Source of the DNA: Rhizobiaceae bacterium | GTDB taxonomy: Bacteria > Pseudomonadota > Alphaproteobacteria > Rhizobiales > Rhizobiaceae | Length of the DNA stretch: 35,252 bases | NCBI GenBank assembly: GCA_023953775.1 | Contig: JAMLJD010000043.1 | Location: forward strand, 1-35,252 | Direction: 5' to 3' | Part shown: piece by piece, positions 1 through 9,541 of the stretch | Layout of the letters: every line of letters starts with the position of its first letter | How positions within the stretch are numbered: position 1 is the first letter of the stretch | Program-made: the position numbers and the translations under genes | Notes under the pieces: model-generated | The model's input: only the letters and a program-made list of their open reading frames with translations | Databases searched by the model: none | What the model was told of the DNA's origin: nothing

Positions 1-1729
1 GTGCGATCAGCGTGATCGCCTGGCAGTCGTCGAACCCGGCCTCGCGGATGCGCCCGAGAACCGAGCCGGCATTCTTTTCGACGGTCGCGTCGACCAGAAT
101 GGCCGTCGGGCGGGCATCGCCGCCGCGCATCGCCCTGATCGCAGCCTCGGCGGTGACGAAGACCGACGCCTGGCCGCCATGCTCGCGGATCGTCGCCGCG
201 ATGGCGCCGGCTTCGGCGTCGTTGCGCGAGATGATCACCGCGACGCAGTCCTCGAGGACGGTGCCGGACTGCAGCGCCTCGGCTTCAATCGGGCCGGCGG
301 GGATCTCGACGCGGAACACCGACCCCTCGCCCACGGTGCTGTCCACCGCGATGGTTCCGCCCATGGCATCGACGATGCGCTTCGAGATCGAGAGCCCGAG
401 GCCGGCCCCGCCATGCTCGCGCGTCGACGATCCGTCGGCCTGCTCGAACTCCTCGAATATCCGCTCCATGTCCTCGGCGCGAAGCCCCGGTCCCGAATCG
501 GCGATGCGGAAGGTGATCGCGGGCTGTTCGGACGTCCCGCCGAACCCGACAGTCATCGAAACGCCGCCGGTGTCGGTGAACTTGATCGCGTTGCCGAGCA
601 GGTTGAGAAGCACCTGCCGAAGCCTGCCGGGATCTGCGTTGATGGTGGGAGGGACCTCGATGCCCACATGCACGCCGAGACCGATATTCTTTCCAAAGGC
701 GCGCGCTGCAAGCAGCTCGGCGACGTTCTCCACCAGCTCGCGCACGGCTACCGCCTGGGGATCGAGATCGAACCGCCCGGCCTCGATCTTGGAATAGTCG
801 AGCAGGTCGTCGATCAACGCCAGAAGCGCCGAGGCTGAGGTCGCCACGGCGCCGACATAGGTGTGCTGCTCCGGCGTCAGCCGGGTATCGGCCAGCAGCC
901 TGGCCATCCCCATGATGCCGTTCATGGGCGTGCGGATTTCGTGGCTGACGGTGGCCAGGAAGCGGGACTTGGCCTGGTTCGCCGTCTCGGCCCGTTCCCG
1001 CGCCCGCATGACCGCGGTCTCGGCCCGCTTGCGCGCTGTGATGTCACGCGCGATCGCGCGATGCGAGACGGTGCCGCTGACATCGTCGCGGACCGACTGC
1101 TCGATCCAGGCGAACCATCTGACGCCCTTGGCGGAATGGATCGCCACGTCGGTCGAGGAGAGGCATTCGCCGTCCGAAAAGGCCGAATCCGGCACGATGC
1201 CGATCTCGATGCCGAGTTCGGACAGGGTATAGCCGACGATGTCGCGCGGCGAACGGCCGACGAGCCCGGCAAGCACGCCGTTGGCGTAGACGATGACGCC
1301 ATCGCGATCGCGGTGGACGACGATGTCGCCCAACGCGTCGTTAAGCCCGCGAAAGCGCTCCTCGCTTTCCTGCAGTTCCCAGATCCGGTCGGAAAGCTGC
1401 TCCATCCGTTCCCGTTCGCCTGCCACTGACCGGTCCAGGGCACGGTGGAAGCGGTTGCGGGCCGCGACCAGCGCGGCCGAGGCCCCGAGCAGGCCTAGCG
1501 ACAGCCCGGCGAGGATGCTCGGCTGGTAGACCGGCGCGTCCATGGCCCACAGGGCGGCCGCAAGCGTCGCCGACAGGCCGGCGCCGATCAGGGTCCACAG
1601 CTGCACCGCCGGGCCGGCAACCGGAAGGAGCCGGGCCGGCAGGTCGCTCTCGCGGCGCGGGGCCCTGCGCCGGTCGGCTTGGGGCCGATCGGACGCGTCC
1701 GCTGCGATATGGACAGATTCCACCATCAT
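1..1729 (-). CDS. Hybrid sensor histidine kinase with receiver-like domain, C-terminus outside window
   Basis: Membrane-bound two-component kinase; 576 codons are present and the gene runs off the left edge. Two hydrophobic segments near residues 41-63 and 70-91 have almost no periplasmic loop, so sensing is probably cytoplasmic or in the membrane. A PAS domain follows (about 125-235, ending in a PAC-like stretch with [11 protein letters not shown]). The HisKA box is [15 protein letters not shown] with the phospho-acceptor His263. The HATPase domain shows [17 protein letters not shown] and [10 protein letters not shown]. From about residue 500 a receiver-like fold begins, with a possible acceptor Asp547 in VDATVEK, but the usual N-terminal acidic pair is not seen, so this receiver looks degenerate; another receiver may follow outside the window. 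The start is the first of two ATGs; an in-frame TGA lies 12 bases upstream. The signal sensed and the partner regulator are unknown. Confidence 0.9.
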   Translation of the reverse strand, partial: MMVESVHIAADASDRPQADRRRAPRRESDLPARLLPVAGPAVQLWTLIGAGLSATLAAALWAMDAPVYQPSILAGLSLGLLGASAALVAARNRFHRALDRSVAGERERMEQLSDRIWELQESEERFRGLNDALGDIVVHRDRDGVIVYANGVLAGLVGRSPRDIVGYTLSELGIEIGIVPDSAFSDGECLSSTDVAIHSAKGVRWFAWIEQSVRDDVSGTVSHRAIARDITARKRAETAVMRARERAETANQAKSRFLATVSHEIRTPMNGIMGMARLLADTRLTPEQHTYVGAVATSASALLALIDDLLDYSKIEAGRFDLDPQAVAVRELVENVAELLAARAFGKNIGLGVHVGIEVPPTINADPGRLRQVLLNLLGNAIKFTDTGGVSMTVGFGGTSEQPAITFRIADSGPGLRAEDMERIFEEFEQADGSSTREHGGAGLGLSISKRIVDAMGGTIAVDSTVGEGSVFRVEIPAGPIEAEALQSGTVLEDCVAVIISRNDAEAGAIAATIREHGGQASVFVTAEAAIRAMRGGDARPTAILVDATVEKNAGSVLGRIREAGFDDCQAITLIA

Positions 1730-1815
1730 CGCCGGAGATCATATCCGGCAAGCCTTAGGGAAGCTTTGGGCTGTTGCCTAAGAGTTTAACGGTCCGGACA
1801 GGCCGGAAATCCGGG

Positions 1816-2805
1816 CTACATCTCGATCACGAGGCGCCCGCGCACCGATCCCGCGATGATGTCGCCGGCGGTCTTTATCACGTCTTCGAACGGCATGACG
1901 GTGGTGATGGCGGCAAGCTTGTCGCGATCGAAATCGGACGCGATGCGGCGCCACGCCTCCATGCGGATTTCTTTCGGCGCCATGACGGAATCGATGCCGA
2001 GAAGCGACACGCCGCGCAGGATGAACGGCGCGACGCTGGTCGGCAGGTCCATGCCCTGGGCGAGGCCGCAGGCGGCGACGGCGCCGCCATAGGAGGTCAT
2101 CGACAGGACGTTGGCGAGCGTATGGCTGCCGACCGCATCGACGCCGCCGGCCCAGCGCTCCCTGGCAAGCGGTTTTGCCGGTCCGGACAATTCGGCGCGA
2201 TCGATGATCTCGGCCGCGCCCAGATCCTTCAGGTAGCCGTGTTCGGCCTCGCGGCCGGTCGACGCGACCACCTGGTAGCCGAGCTTGGACAACACGGCCA
2301 CGGCGACCGAACCGACGCCGCCTGCCGCACCGGTCACGACGACCGGTCCCCGCGCCGGGTCGATGCCGTGACGCTCGAGCGCAAGGATGCACAGCATCGC
2401 GGTGTAGCCGGCGGTTCCCACGGCCATCGCCTCGCGGGCGCTCATGCCGTCGGGCAGCGGCACCAGCCAGTCGCCCTTGACCCGGGCGCGGCCGGCATAG
2501 GCGCCGTGATGGGTTTCGCCGACACCCCAGCCATTGAGAACGACCTTGTCGCCCGGCTTCCAGTCAGGATTTTCGGACGAGATCACCGTACCGGCGAAGT
2601 CGATGCCGGGGATCAGGGGAAACTTGCGCACCACCGGCGCGGCGCCGGTGATCGCCAGGCCGTCCTTGTAGTTCACCGTCGTCGCCTCGACGGCGACTGT
2701 CACGTCGCCCGCCATGAGCTGATCGTCGGTCATCTCGGCCCAGTCAATGGACTGCTTCTTGTCTTCGTCCCGAGAGATCAGCAGGGCTTTGAAGGTGTCG
2801 GACAT
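1816..2805 (-). CDS. acuI: Acrylyl-CoA reductase-like NADPH:quinone oxidoreductase (AcuI/YhdH family)
   Basis: Zinc-free medium-chain dehydrogenase/reductase of 329 residues, the normal AcuI/YhdH length. The N-terminal catalytic fold has [11 protein letters not shown] and PGIDFAGTV; the Rossmann dinucleotide motif is GAAGGVGS at 159-166. Characterised AcuI enzymes reduce toxic acryloyl-CoA to propionyl-CoA with NADPH, for example in dimethylsulfoniopropionate or 3-hydroxypropionate use; whether this copy has that substrate is inferred from family only. A GAGGAA ribosome site precedes ATG at 2805. It lies 40 bases after lspA on the same strand and is probably the last gene of that transcript. 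No other DMSP genes are nearby, which fits a general detoxification role. Confidence 0.85.
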   Translation of the reverse strand: MSDTFKALLISRDEDKKQSIDWAEMTDDQLMAGDVTVAVEATTVNYKDGLAITGAAPVVRKFPLIPGIDFAGTVISSENPDWKPGDKVVLNGWGVGETHHGAYAGRARVKGDWLVPLPDGMSAREAMAVGTAGYTAMLCILALERHGIDPARGPVVVTGAAGGVGSVAVAVLSKLGYQVVASTGREAEHGYLKDLGAAEIIDRAELSGPAKPLARERWAGGVDAVGSHTLANVLSMTSYGGAVAACGLAQGMDLPTSVAPFILRGVSLLGIDSVMAPKEIRMEAWRRIASDFDRDKLAAITTVMPFEDVIKTAGDIIAGSVRGRLVIEM

Positions 2806-2845
2806 CGTTTCCTCGTTCGATTTATGCCGGATCGACCTTGCGGTC

Positions 2846-3340
2846 TCACTTGTCGGGGGTCAACGTCTTGCGGGCCCGGCGCCAGCCGAGCAATTCCTCG
2901 AGAATGACAAATCCCGCGCCGAAGGTGATGAAGACGTCGGCGAGATTGAAGATGGCGAACGACCATACGGGCGTGTGAAACAGGAGATAGTCGATCACGT
3001 GGCCAAGGGCGACGCGGTCGATCAGGTTGCCGATCGCCCCGCCGATGATCAGCGCGAAACCGATCCGCGCCCATGTCTGGTCCGGCCCGGTCCTGACCGC
3101 CAGCCAACCGACGAAGACGACGATGGCGAGCGTCAGCACCACAAGTCCGCCGCCGCCCAGCCAGGCCAGCATGGAAAAGGCGATGCCCGGATTGTAGGTG
3201 CGGTATAGTGCGAAGAAGGGAACGAGCTCGACCATCTCATGGAATGGTAGATACGCCTCGACCAGCCACTTGATCCATTGGTCGAGAACGACCGCGATGG
3301 CCGAGAGCATGCCGTAGCCCGCAAGCGCCCTGGCGTTCAT
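2846..3340 (-). CDS. lspA: Lipoprotein signal peptidase (signal peptidase II)
   Basis: Inner-membrane aspartyl protease that removes signal peptides from diacylglyceryl-modified prolipoproteins. The 164-residue protein has four hydrophobic segments. The two family signatures are present: GNLIDR with catalytic Asp108 and FNLADVFI with catalytic Asp135. The conserved N-terminal DQWIKW and YNPGIAFS stretches also match. Its ATG overlaps the stop of the upstream TrmH-family gene in an ATGA arrangement, so the two are translationally coupled. A likely client in this window is the SleB-like lipoprotein at 29308-29982, which has an LSAC lipobox. Confidence 0.97.
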   Translation of the reverse strand: MNARALAGYGMLSAIAVVLDQWIKWLVEAYLPFHEMVELVPFFALYRTYNPGIAFSMLAWLGGGGLVVLTLAIVVFVGWLAVRTGPDQTWARIGFALIIGGAIGNLIDRVALGHVIDYLLFHTPVWSFAIFNLADVFITFGAGFVILEELLGWRRARKTLTPDK

Positions 3341-4182
3341 TGCCGCGCGCCCTCGAGCGACAGCGCTGAGCGCCTGACTTCGAACAGCATCACCCCTGTG
3401 GCGACCGCCAGATTGAGCGAGTCGGCGCGGCCCGCCTGGGGTATCCGCACGAGGCGGTCGCAGGCGTCGGCGAGCGTATCGGGCAGTCCCTGCTGTTCGT
3501 TGCCCATCATCAGGAGAACCGGTCCCGCGGCATAGTCGGGCACACGATAGTCCACAGCACCCTTCAGATGCGTGCCGACGACCATGCCGCCGAAACCGGC
3601 GCGCCAGGCGAGAAACGCCGCTTCGTCGGTGCGTACGATCGGCACCGAGAAGATCGAACCCATGGTCGCGCGCACCGTCTCGAGGGCGAAGGGATCGGTC
3701 GTGTCGCCAACGAGGATGATACCGCTTGCGCCAACCGCGTCGATCGTCCGGATCACCGTTCCCAGATTGCCCGGATCACGAACCCGGTCGAGCGCCACCC
3801 AGACATCGCTGCCGCCTGGCTTGACGCGATCGAGCGGCATGACGCGCTGCTCGAACACGCCGACGACGGCCTGCGGATTGTCGCGGCGCGTGATCGCCGT
3901 CAAGACCTTGTTGTTGACCTCGAGCACGAGCCCGCCTTCGGCCACCGTGCGCGCCGCCACCTTCTCCACCGCCGGGCTGCCGAGCCCGGTCTTCGAGACG
4001 ATCAGCGTGCGGATCGCCCAGCCCTGGTCGAGCGCATCGATTACCAGCTTCAGGCCTTCCGCCAGAAAGGTCCGACTCTGGTCGCGGTACTTCTTGACCG
4101 CCAGCGACCGGATCTCCTTGATCAGCGGGTTGGCGAGGCTGGTGACTTCCTTGACCTGCCCGACGGGACGCCTGTCGTTCAT
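3337..4182 (-). CDS. TrmH/SpoU-family RNA 2'-O-methyltransferase
   Basis: SAM-dependent SPOUT-class methyltransferase acting on rRNA or tRNA ribose. The 281-residue protein has an N-terminal substrate-binding domain (about 10-115, with [12 protein letters not shown] and FLAEGLKL) and a C-terminal SPOUT domain with its three motifs: motif 1 NLGTVIRT at 139-145, motif 2 MGNEQQGL at 226-233 and motif 3 SLNLAVATG from 255. The exact nucleotide cannot be told from sequence; RlmB-, TsnR- and RlmH-type annotations have all been used for this group. I start it at 4182, where ATGA overlaps the stop of the upstream methyltransferase; an ATG four codons earlier (4194) is possible. Tandem placement with another methyltransferase suggests an RNA-modification pair. 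Confidence 0.92.
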   Translation of the reverse strand: MNDRRPVGQVKEVTSLANPLIKEIRSLAVKKYRDQSRTFLAEGLKLVIDALDQGWAIRTLIVSKTGLGSPAVEKVAARTVAEGGLVLEVNNKVLTAITRRDNPQAVVGVFEQRVMPLDRVKPGGSDVWVALDRVRDPGNLGTVIRTIDAVGASGIILVGDTTDPFALETVRATMGSIFSVPIVRTDEAAFLAWRAGFGGMVVGTHLKGAVDYRVPDYAAGPVLLMMGNEQQGLPDTLADACDRLVRIPQAGRADSLNLAVATGVMLFEVRRSALSLEGARQ

Positions 4183-5213
4183 CGCGCGACCCACCTCGAA
4201 AACAGCGACGTCGAGAGCGCGCGGCCGGCGGACTGCTCGCGGATGACGAGTTCGCCCGACTCGACCGTGCCGCCCATGCCGGCGAAGGCATCACGCATCA
4301 GGGCATGGATGGCGAAGAAGGACGCGCGGATCGAATAGGCCGTCAGCACCACGCCGAGCGGCTTCGGCGTCAGGATCTCCCGGCAAAGTTCGACCAACGT
4401 CGGCAGATCCTCGAAAAGCTGCCACACCTCGCCCTTCGGTCCACGGCCATAGGCCGGCGGATCGAACAGGATAATGTCGTAGCGGCTGCCGCGCCGTTCC
4501 TCCCGTTCGGCGAATTTCATCGCATCCTCGCAGATCCAACGGATCGGCCTGTCGGCAAGACCGGCGACCTCCTGGTTCTCCCGTGCCCACCCTATCGCCT
4601 TCTTCGAGGCGTCGACATGGGTGACCTCGGCGCCGGCGCGGGCCGCGACCAGCGACGCCAATCCCGTATAGCCGAAGAGGTTGAGGACGCGCACGGGACG
4701 GCCAGCCTGGCGAATCATAGCCTCCATGTGGTTCCAGTGCGACGCCTGCTCGGGAAACACACCGACATGGCGGAACGAGGTGAAGCGGCCGAGATAGTCG
4801 ATGCCGTCGTGGCGCATCGGCCAGGTCTCGCCGAGCGGCGTCCCGGGGAAGCGCCAGCGGCCGATGCCCTCCTCGTCGGTGTCGCCGGTGAAGACGGCGT
4901 CGACCTCTCGCCATGCCTTTTCAGGCAGCGCCCTTTGCCAGATCGCCTGGCCTTCCGGCCGGACGATGCGGTAGGGGCCGTATTGCTCAAGCTTCTCGCC
5001 GTTGCCCGAATCGATCAGCGCATAATCGTCGCTCGGCTCGACCTCGAGGATGAGGGGCAGACGTTCGGCGGGCAGGATGCCGTCGCGGCGCGTGACGGGC
5101 CTGCGCAGCGTATCCCGACCGGCGTCGCCTGCCACCGCGACCGGTACCTGGCGGTGCGAATCGGCGCCGTGCCGCGCGTCCTGTCGCTTCTTCTTGTTCC
5201 TGGAGGTCTTCAC
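4179..5213 (-). CDS. Class I SAM-dependent methyltransferase, probably rRNA-modifying (RlmI/RlmK-like)
   Basis: Rossmann-fold methyltransferase of 344 residues. The basic N-terminus (KTSRNKKKRQ) is followed by a small domain, then the SAM-binding motif LNLFGYTG at 177-184, the acidic loop of motif II near THVDASKKA, and the catalytic motif DPPAYGRGPKGEVW from 251. The DPPxYG form resembles base N- or C-methylating enzymes of the RlmI/RlmL group, so an rRNA base target is likely but unproven. The start is a GTG at 5213; the only other upstream in-frame option before the TGA at 5262-5264 is CTG, so GTG is preferred. The stop overlaps the TrmH-family start. Confidence 0.88.
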   Translation of the reverse strand: MKTSRNKKKRQDARHGADSHRQVPVAVAGDAGRDTLRRPVTRRDGILPAERLPLILEVEPSDDYALIDSGNGEKLEQYGPYRIVRPEGQAIWQRALPEKAWREVDAVFTGDTDEEGIGRWRFPGTPLGETWPMRHDGIDYLGRFTSFRHVGVFPEQASHWNHMEAMIRQAGRPVRVLNLFGYTGLASLVAARAGAEVTHVDASKKAIGWARENQEVAGLADRPIRWICEDAMKFAEREERRGSRYDIILFDPPAYGRGPKGEVWQLFEDLPTLVELCREILTPKPLGVVLTAYSIRASFFAIHALMRDAFAGMGGTVESGELVIREQSAGRALSTSLFSRWVAR

Positions 5214-5286
5214 GCCGATGCTCCACCAGCCGGTGGCGGGCTTCTGCCACAGGCCGTTGTATCAGGCAACCGGCTGTCCGGCAGGC

Positions 5287-6252
5287 TCAGTCCCCCGTGG
5301 CGCGAAACACGGCGATGCCCGCGGCAAGGTCTTCCAGCGCGGCGCCGACCGACTTGAACAGCGTGATCTCGGCGTCGCCGCCGCGCCCGGCGGCCTCGCC
5401 ACGCGTCAGCTCGAACAGGTCGCCGAGAATGGCCTCCGGTGCGAGCGATCCGGATGCGAGCGCCTGGACGATGTCGCCGGCCTCCTTGGTCGCGCCGGCC
5501 CGCGTATCGACATAGACACGCGCCTTGCGCACGGCCTCATCGTCGCTCTCGCGCATCGTGGGCGAGAACGCGCCAACGAGATCGACATGCGTCCCCGGCT
5601 TGAGCGCGGCGCCGCGCACCAGCGGATCGGTCGATATGGTCGCCGACGACACGATGTCGGCCCAGCCGAGCGCCTCGTCCAGATCGTCGGCGACGGAGGC
5701 ATGGATACCGTCGGCACGCAGGCCTTCGACGACGCCCGCGGCATTGGCGGGCGTGCGGTTCCATATCCGGACGTCGTCGATCGGCCGCACGGCCGCATGG
5801 GCCCTGGTCAGAAAGGGCGAAAGTGCGCCGGCACCGATGACCAGCAACCTGCTTGAATCGGCGCGCGACAGGTAGCTGCTCGCCAGCGCCGAGGCGCATG
5901 CGGTGCGCCACAGGGTCAGCCGCTGGCCGTCGATCAGCGCCAGCGGCTCGCCCGTGGAACCATCGAGCAGCAGGTAGACCCCCATCACGGCGGGCTTCGC
6001 GATCTTGTTGTTGTCCGGCGAGACGGTGACGATCTTGACGCCGACAAAGCCGTCTCTCGAGGTGCCGGCCGCCTGAAAATCGGTCCAGGCAGGCATCAGC
6101 AACAGCGTCGATGCGGCGCCGTCCGGGCGTTCGATCGTGTGATGATGCCGGACGGGCTGCACCGCGCCGTCGCGGAAGGCGTCGCGCAGGGTCTCCACGA
6201 GCCCGCCAAAACTCAATGCGCGGTCGACATCCGCAGCCGAAATCTGAAGCAT
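5287..6252 (-). CDS. Ornithine cyclodeaminase/mu-crystallin family protein
   Basis: NAD(P)-dependent enzyme of 321 residues. The family ranges over ornithine cyclodeaminase, alanine dehydrogenase (archaeal type) and ketimine or delta1-piperideine-2-carboxylate reductases. Visible landmarks are VGVKIVTVSPDN (substrate lysine region), DGQRLTLWRTACASALA, the Rossmann loop LLVIGAGALSP, and HVDLVGAFSPTMRE near the C-terminal half. It is a complete, normal-length family member. The neighbours do not indicate a substrate: no arginine, ornithine or hydroxyproline genes are nearby. Gaps of 24 bases to the LapA gene and 73 bases to the methyltransferase allow, but do not prove, co-transcription. Confidence 0.88.
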   Translation of the reverse strand: MLQISAADVDRALSFGGLVETLRDAFRDGAVQPVRHHHTIERPDGAASTLLLMPAWTDFQAAGTSRDGFVGVKIVTVSPDNNKIAKPAVMGVYLLLDGSTGEPLALIDGQRLTLWRTACASALASSYLSRADSSRLLVIGAGALSPFLTRAHAAVRPIDDVRIWNRTPANAAGVVEGLRADGIHASVADDLDEALGWADIVSSATISTDPLVRGAALKPGTHVDLVGAFSPTMRESDDEAVRKARVYVDTRAGATKEAGDIVQALASGSLAPEAILGDLFELTRGEAAGRGGDAEITLFKSVGAALEDLAAGIAVFRATGD

Positions 6253-6276
6253 GGTTTGTTTACCCCGGGTCCAGGG

Positions 6277-6594
6277 TCAGGATTGCGGCTTAGGCAGCGC
6301 GGGCCCGGCAGGCCGGGTCGCATCCCGCAACCCCCTGACCTCCGCCGCACGTTCGCGCGCAAGGCGACGATAGCGCCCCTGCCGAAACCACGTCACCAGG
6401 CTGCCTATGATGAGGCCCAGCACGAGCGCCATGAAAAGCCATGCGAACAGGGGCAGTTCCATGGTCAGGCCCGGATTGCCTGGATTGAACGGATCCATCG
6501 TGAAGGCGACGGGCTCGCGGTTTGCCACTGCCAGGGCGATCAGGACGATCGCCAGCGGGATGAAGACGGCAAAATTCAAGAACCGGTTGAACAT
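6277..6594 (-). CDS. LapA-domain inner-membrane protein (DUF1049)
   Basis: Small membrane protein of 105 residues. An N-terminal hydrophobic segment (about 5-23, FAVFIPLAIVLIALAV) and a second one (about 46-67, with LFAWLFMALVLGLIIGS) are followed by a basic tail (RQGRYRRLARERA), the standard LapA/DUF1049 plan. In E. coli LapA works with LapB in LPS assembly control; a similar role here is inference. I start it at the ATG at 6594, since a longer reading frame upstream runs into ihfB and is not hydrophobic. It follows ihfB by 35 bases, a common rhizobial pairing. Confidence 0.88.
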   Translation of the reverse strand: MFNRFLNFAVFIPLAIVLIALAVANREPVAFTMDPFNPGNPGLTMELPLFAWLFMALVLGLIIGSLVTWFRQGRYRRLARERAAEVRGLRDATRPAGPALPKPQS

Positions 6595-6629
6595 TTCAGC
6601 TTCCGCAATCGCGAGCGTTGGGCAGACGG

Positions 6630-6911
6630 TCAGTCCGCGTTGAGCCGCTCGCGGAGTTCCTTTCCCGTCTTGAAGAACGGGACCCATTTCTCCTCGACCT
6701 CGACGGATTCGCCGGTTCGCGGGTTGCGCCCCGTCCTGGCAGGACGATTCTTCACCGAAAACGCGCCGAAGCCGCGCAGTTCGACGCGATTGCCCTGAGC
6801 GAGCGCGTCGGTGATCTCTTCGAATATCGCGTTCACGATGTTTTCGACATCGCGCAAGAACAGGTGCGGATTGCGGTTCGCAATCGTCTGCACGAGCTCC
6901 GACTTGATCAT
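6630..6911 (-). CDS. ihfB: Integration host factor beta subunit
   Basis: DNA-bending nucleoid protein of 93 residues that pairs with IhfA. The HU/IHF fold is complete: N-terminal helices ([18 protein letters not shown]), the strand [17 protein letters not shown], and the DNA-intercalating arm [15 protein letters not shown] with the conserved proline. ATG at 6911 gives the canonical N-terminus; upstream in-frame codons belong to the leader. IHF often bends DNA for sigma-54 activators, and rpoN lies in this window, though no link is visible beyond proximity. The 58-base gap to sppA is unusually AT-rich for this genome and could hold a promoter. Confidence 0.96.
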   Translation of the reverse strand: MIKSELVQTIANRNPHLFLRDVENIVNAIFEEITDALAQGNRVELRGFGAFSVKNRPARTGRNPRTGESVEVEEKWVPFFKTGKELRERLNAD

Positions 6912-6969
6912 GGTGAGTGTCCCCGTAAAACGCCGAACCAAAAGAAGCAGCGAAAATTTATTTGCGATT

Positions 6970-7947
6970 TTAGTTGCTTATCGCATTTTCGTCAGGTTGC
7001 CAGACCGACAGCATACCGTCAAGGAAGATGCGGTCCGCGCCCAGTTCCCGGATGATGCCCATCCCGTCGACAGGCAGGCCGAACCATCCCCCCACGAGAT
7101 TGCGCGCCGACGCCAGGAACGACAGCGCGCCCGAGTTCTCGTCCGGCTTCCACTCGATCACGTCGAGGCCCGTGTCAACGCCCTTTTCCTCGAGCCAGTC
7201 GACCGCCTCGCGCTCACCGCCCAGCCCGTCGACCAGCTTGTTCTCCAGCGCCTGGCGGCCGGTGAAGACCGACCCGTCGGCGAGCTTCAGCACCTCGGCG
7301 CGCGACAGCGGCCGGCGCTCCTCGACGAGACCGACGAACCAGTCGTAGCTGTCGAGGATCATCGCACGGATCATCGCGCGCTCCTCCTCCGTCGTCGGAT
7401 TGAACGGCGAGGGCTCGGCCTTCAGCGGACTCGACTTGATCGATTCCATCTTGATGCCGAGCTTGTCCATCAGGCCGCTGACGTCGGGAAACTGGAGCAG
7501 AACCCCGATCGAGCCGACGATCGAGGACTGGCGCGCGATAATGTGATCGGTGGCGCTGGCGATCATGTAGCCGGCCGACGCGGCCAGCGTGCCGACCTGG
7601 GCGACAACCGGCTTCGCGGCGGCGAGAAGCCGCACCTCCTCGAAGATGGCCTCACCGCCCACCGTGGTGCCGCCGGGCGAATCGATTGTCAGGATCACGC
7701 CCTTGACCGCCTCCGATTCGCGCACCTTCTTGAGGCGCTCGAGAAGCTCCTCGTCCTCGGTGATCGTCCCTTCGATCCGGACCTTGGCGATGTGCGGACC
7801 GGCGGCACCGCCGACTGCCTGGCGCCAGGTCCAGTAGGAGGCGACAGCGACTGCGATCGCGGCGACCAGCAGTGTCGCCGCGCGCCAGAACGTCAGCTTG
7901 CGCCGCAATCGGCGTCGGTCGATGATGTCGTCGGCTCTCGTCGCCAT
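6970..7947 (-). CDS. sppA: Signal peptide peptidase SppA, S49 family
   Basis: Membrane-anchored serine protease that degrades signal peptides left after secretion. The 325-residue protein is the short SppA form with one N-terminal membrane segment (about 20-40, with [16 protein letters not shown]). The catalytic dyad is seen as Ser124 in [13 protein letters not shown] and Lys176 in [13 protein letters not shown], matching the Ser/Lys arrangement of the Bacillus enzyme. The ITIDSPGG-type loop ([13 protein letters not shown], 87-99) is also present. It is followed by ihfB on the same strand, an order common in Rhizobiales. It begins the minus-strand run and diverges from lptC. Confidence 0.95.
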   Translation of the reverse strand: MATRADDIIDRRRLRRKLTFWRAATLLVAAIAVAVASYWTWRQAVGGAAGPHIAKVRIEGTITEDEELLERLKKVRESEAVKGVILTIDSPGGTTVGGEAIFEEVRLLAAAKPVVAQVGTLAASAGYMIASATDHIIARQSSIVGSIGVLLQFPDVSGLMDKLGIKMESIKSSPLKAEPSPFNPTTEEERAMIRAMILDSYDWFVGLVEERRPLSRAEVLKLADGSVFTGRQALENKLVDGLGGEREAVDWLEEKGVDTGLDVIEWKPDENSGALSFLASARNLVGGWFGLPVDGMGIIRELGADRIFLDGMLSVWQPDENAISN

Positions 7948-8285
7948 CTGTTGGCCTCGTTGCCATGGAAATCCGCAGGATAGCCTTGTAGTCCATCACC
8001 GGGCAGGATTGAAGGCCCGGCGGTCAGTTCCATTGGCCGCGGCGATTTCGCAATGGGCGCGGCGCGCCGGAATGAATCCGGCAAGTGCTTTCATCCAAAA
8101 ATTACCATATTGGGATGTAACCGCGATGGAACGACACGCGGAGCGGGGCCGCAACGATCGGGAATCCGAACACTCCGTCCCGGGGTCGACCGCGGGCCGC
8201 GACGCGATCGGCCGGCGGACGATCCGAAGCATCGAAGCCGCGCGAGCGAATGCGCCAACGGGAACAGGGCAAGCCAGAAGCCGAC
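7948..8285. other. Intergenic region between divergent sppA and lptC
   Basis: 338 bases without a credible gene; short reading frames on both strands lack ribosome sites and protein-like composition. It holds a 6-bp stem-loop (GCCGGA-ATGAA-TCCGGC, 8066-8082) and an imperfect inverted repeat flanking an AT-rich core (ATCCAA/TTGGGAT, about 8092-8115). Promoters for both flanking genes are expected here but I could not name a convincing -35/-10 pair. Confidence 0.6.
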
Positions 8286-8990
8286 ATGAGTGATGCGCAC
8301 CTTCCCCTGCCAGACGACGCACGGCGCGCCACGCGCAGCCCGCTGTCGTCGGCGGAGATCTTCCGGCGGGAGATGCGGCATTCGCGGCGGATCCGGATTC
8401 TCAAGATCGCGCTTCCCTCGCTGGCGGTGCTCATGGTCGCCATCTTCGCCGCCTATTCCTGGATCGTTCCGGAGGGCGCTTTCTTCGGCATAGACGGTGC
8501 CGCGCTGCGCGACGGAAAGCTGGTGATGTCGAAGCCGCGGCTCGACGGCGTCACGGGCAACGACAAGCCCTACAGGATGACGGCGACGCGCGCGGTGCAG
8601 GACATTTCCAACACCGACATCGTCGAGCTTGAAGAGATCAAAGCCGACCTGCCCGTCAACGACAAGAATCGCGCCATCGTCGAGGCGGCAAGCGGGATCT
8701 TCGACCGGGCAAACAACACGCTCGACATCACAAGCGCGATGCGGATCGTTTCCGACAACGGCATGACGGCGCTGTTCCAGTCGGCCGACATCGATATCGA
8801 CAGCGGCGACCTGACGACCGACAAACCTGTGAAGGTGGACCTTGAGGGCATGTCGGTGACCGCCGATTCGATGTCGGTGACCGAGCGGGGCAAGGTGATC
8901 GTGTTCGACAGGCGCGTGAGAATGAGGATAGACGGGAGCAAGGTGAGAACCGCCTCCCCCGACATTGGAGCTTCGAATGAAACTGACTAG
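8286..8990 (+). CDS. lptC: LPS export ABC transporter periplasmic protein LptC
   Basis: Bitopic inner-membrane protein of 234 residues that takes LPS from the LptBFG transporter and passes it to LptA. One membrane segment (about 37-59, ILKIALPSLAVLMVAIFAAY) is followed by a periplasmic beta-jellyroll domain (DNGMTALFQSADIDIDSGDLTTDKPV). ATG at 8286 is chosen because upstream in-frame codons look non-coding. Its end overlaps lptA by 14 bases, so the two are translated together. The N-terminal cytoplasmic tail of about 35 residues is typical for rhizobial forms. Confidence 0.9.
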   Translation: MSDAHLPLPDDARRATRSPLSSAEIFRREMRHSRRIRILKIALPSLAVLMVAIFAAYSWIVPEGAFFGIDGAALRDGKLVMSKPRLDGVTGNDKPYRMTATRAVQDISNTDIVELEEIKADLPVNDKNRAIVEAASGIFDRANNTLDITSAMRIVSDNGMTALFQSADIDIDSGDLTTDKPVKVDLEGMSVTADSMSVTERGKVIVFDRRVRMRIDGSKVRTASPDIGASNETD

Positions 8991-9531
8991 GAGCACGATG
9001 ACGGCCGGAGCCCTCGGGCTTGCGGCCCTGCTCTTGCCGGCGACAGGCCTCGCGCAGCAGAACAACAATTTTTCCGCGCTTCAGATGTCGGGCGACCAGC
9101 CGATCGAGGTCGAAAGCGACAAGCTCGAGGTCCGGGACCAGGAAAACGTCGCCGTCTTCAGCGGCAACGTGTCTGTGATCCAGGGCAAGACGTTGCTCAA
9201 GACGACGAAAATGATCGTCTATTATGCCGATGGCGGCGGCGTGTCGGCGGGCGGTTCCTCGCAGATCGAACGGCTGGTGGCCGACGGCAAGGTCTATCTC
9301 AAGTCCGAGGACCAGGTCGCGACCGGCGACATGGGCACATTTGACATGAAGGCGGAAGTGCTCGTGCTGACGGGCAAGGAGGTCGTCCTGACCCAGGGGG
9401 AGAACGTCGTGGTGGGATGCAAACTCACCGTGCAGATGAAGACCGGCAAGTCGCAGCTGGACGGCTGTGGCGGCAAGGAGTCCGGCGGCCGGGTCAAGAT
9501 GCTGCTCCAGCCCGGATCGCAGGATCGGTGA
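8977..9531 (+). CDS. lptA: LPS transport periplasmic bridge protein LptA
   Basis: Periplasmic OstA-like protein of 184 residues that forms the LPS bridge from LptC to the outer-membrane LptD. A signal peptide is clear ([20 protein letters not shown], with probable cleavage after TGLA at about residue 26). The OstA domain shows [26 protein letters not shown] and later repeats of the same strand pattern. The ATG at 8977 lies inside the lptC end. Two cysteines (in VVGCKLTV and LDGCGGKE) could form a disulfide in the periplasm. The lptB start lies 10 bases downstream, so lptC-lptA-lptB is one operon. Confidence 0.93.
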   Translation: MKLTRSTMTAGALGLAALLLPATGLAQQNNNFSALQMSGDQPIEVESDKLEVRDQENVAVFSGNVSVIQGKTLLKTTKMIVYYADGGGVSAGGSSQIERLVADGKVYLKSEDQVATGDMGTFDMKAEVLVLTGKEVVLTQGENVVVGCKLTVQMKTGKSQLDGCGGKESGGRVKMLLQPGSQDR

Positions 9532-9541
9532 CGAGCCGGGC

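Noticed and set aside
12-1430. Long open frames on the plus strand opposite the sensor kinase
   Set aside because: They are antisense shadows from high-GC codon use; the minus-strand frame carries all histidine kinase motifs.
8066-8082. Stem-loop GCCGGA/TCCGGC as a terminator
   Set aside because: It lies between divergent genes and has no T-tract on either strand.
7996-8293. Small open frames in the sppA-lptC gap
   Set aside because: No ribosome sites, arginine/proline-rich random composition, and no recognisable domain.
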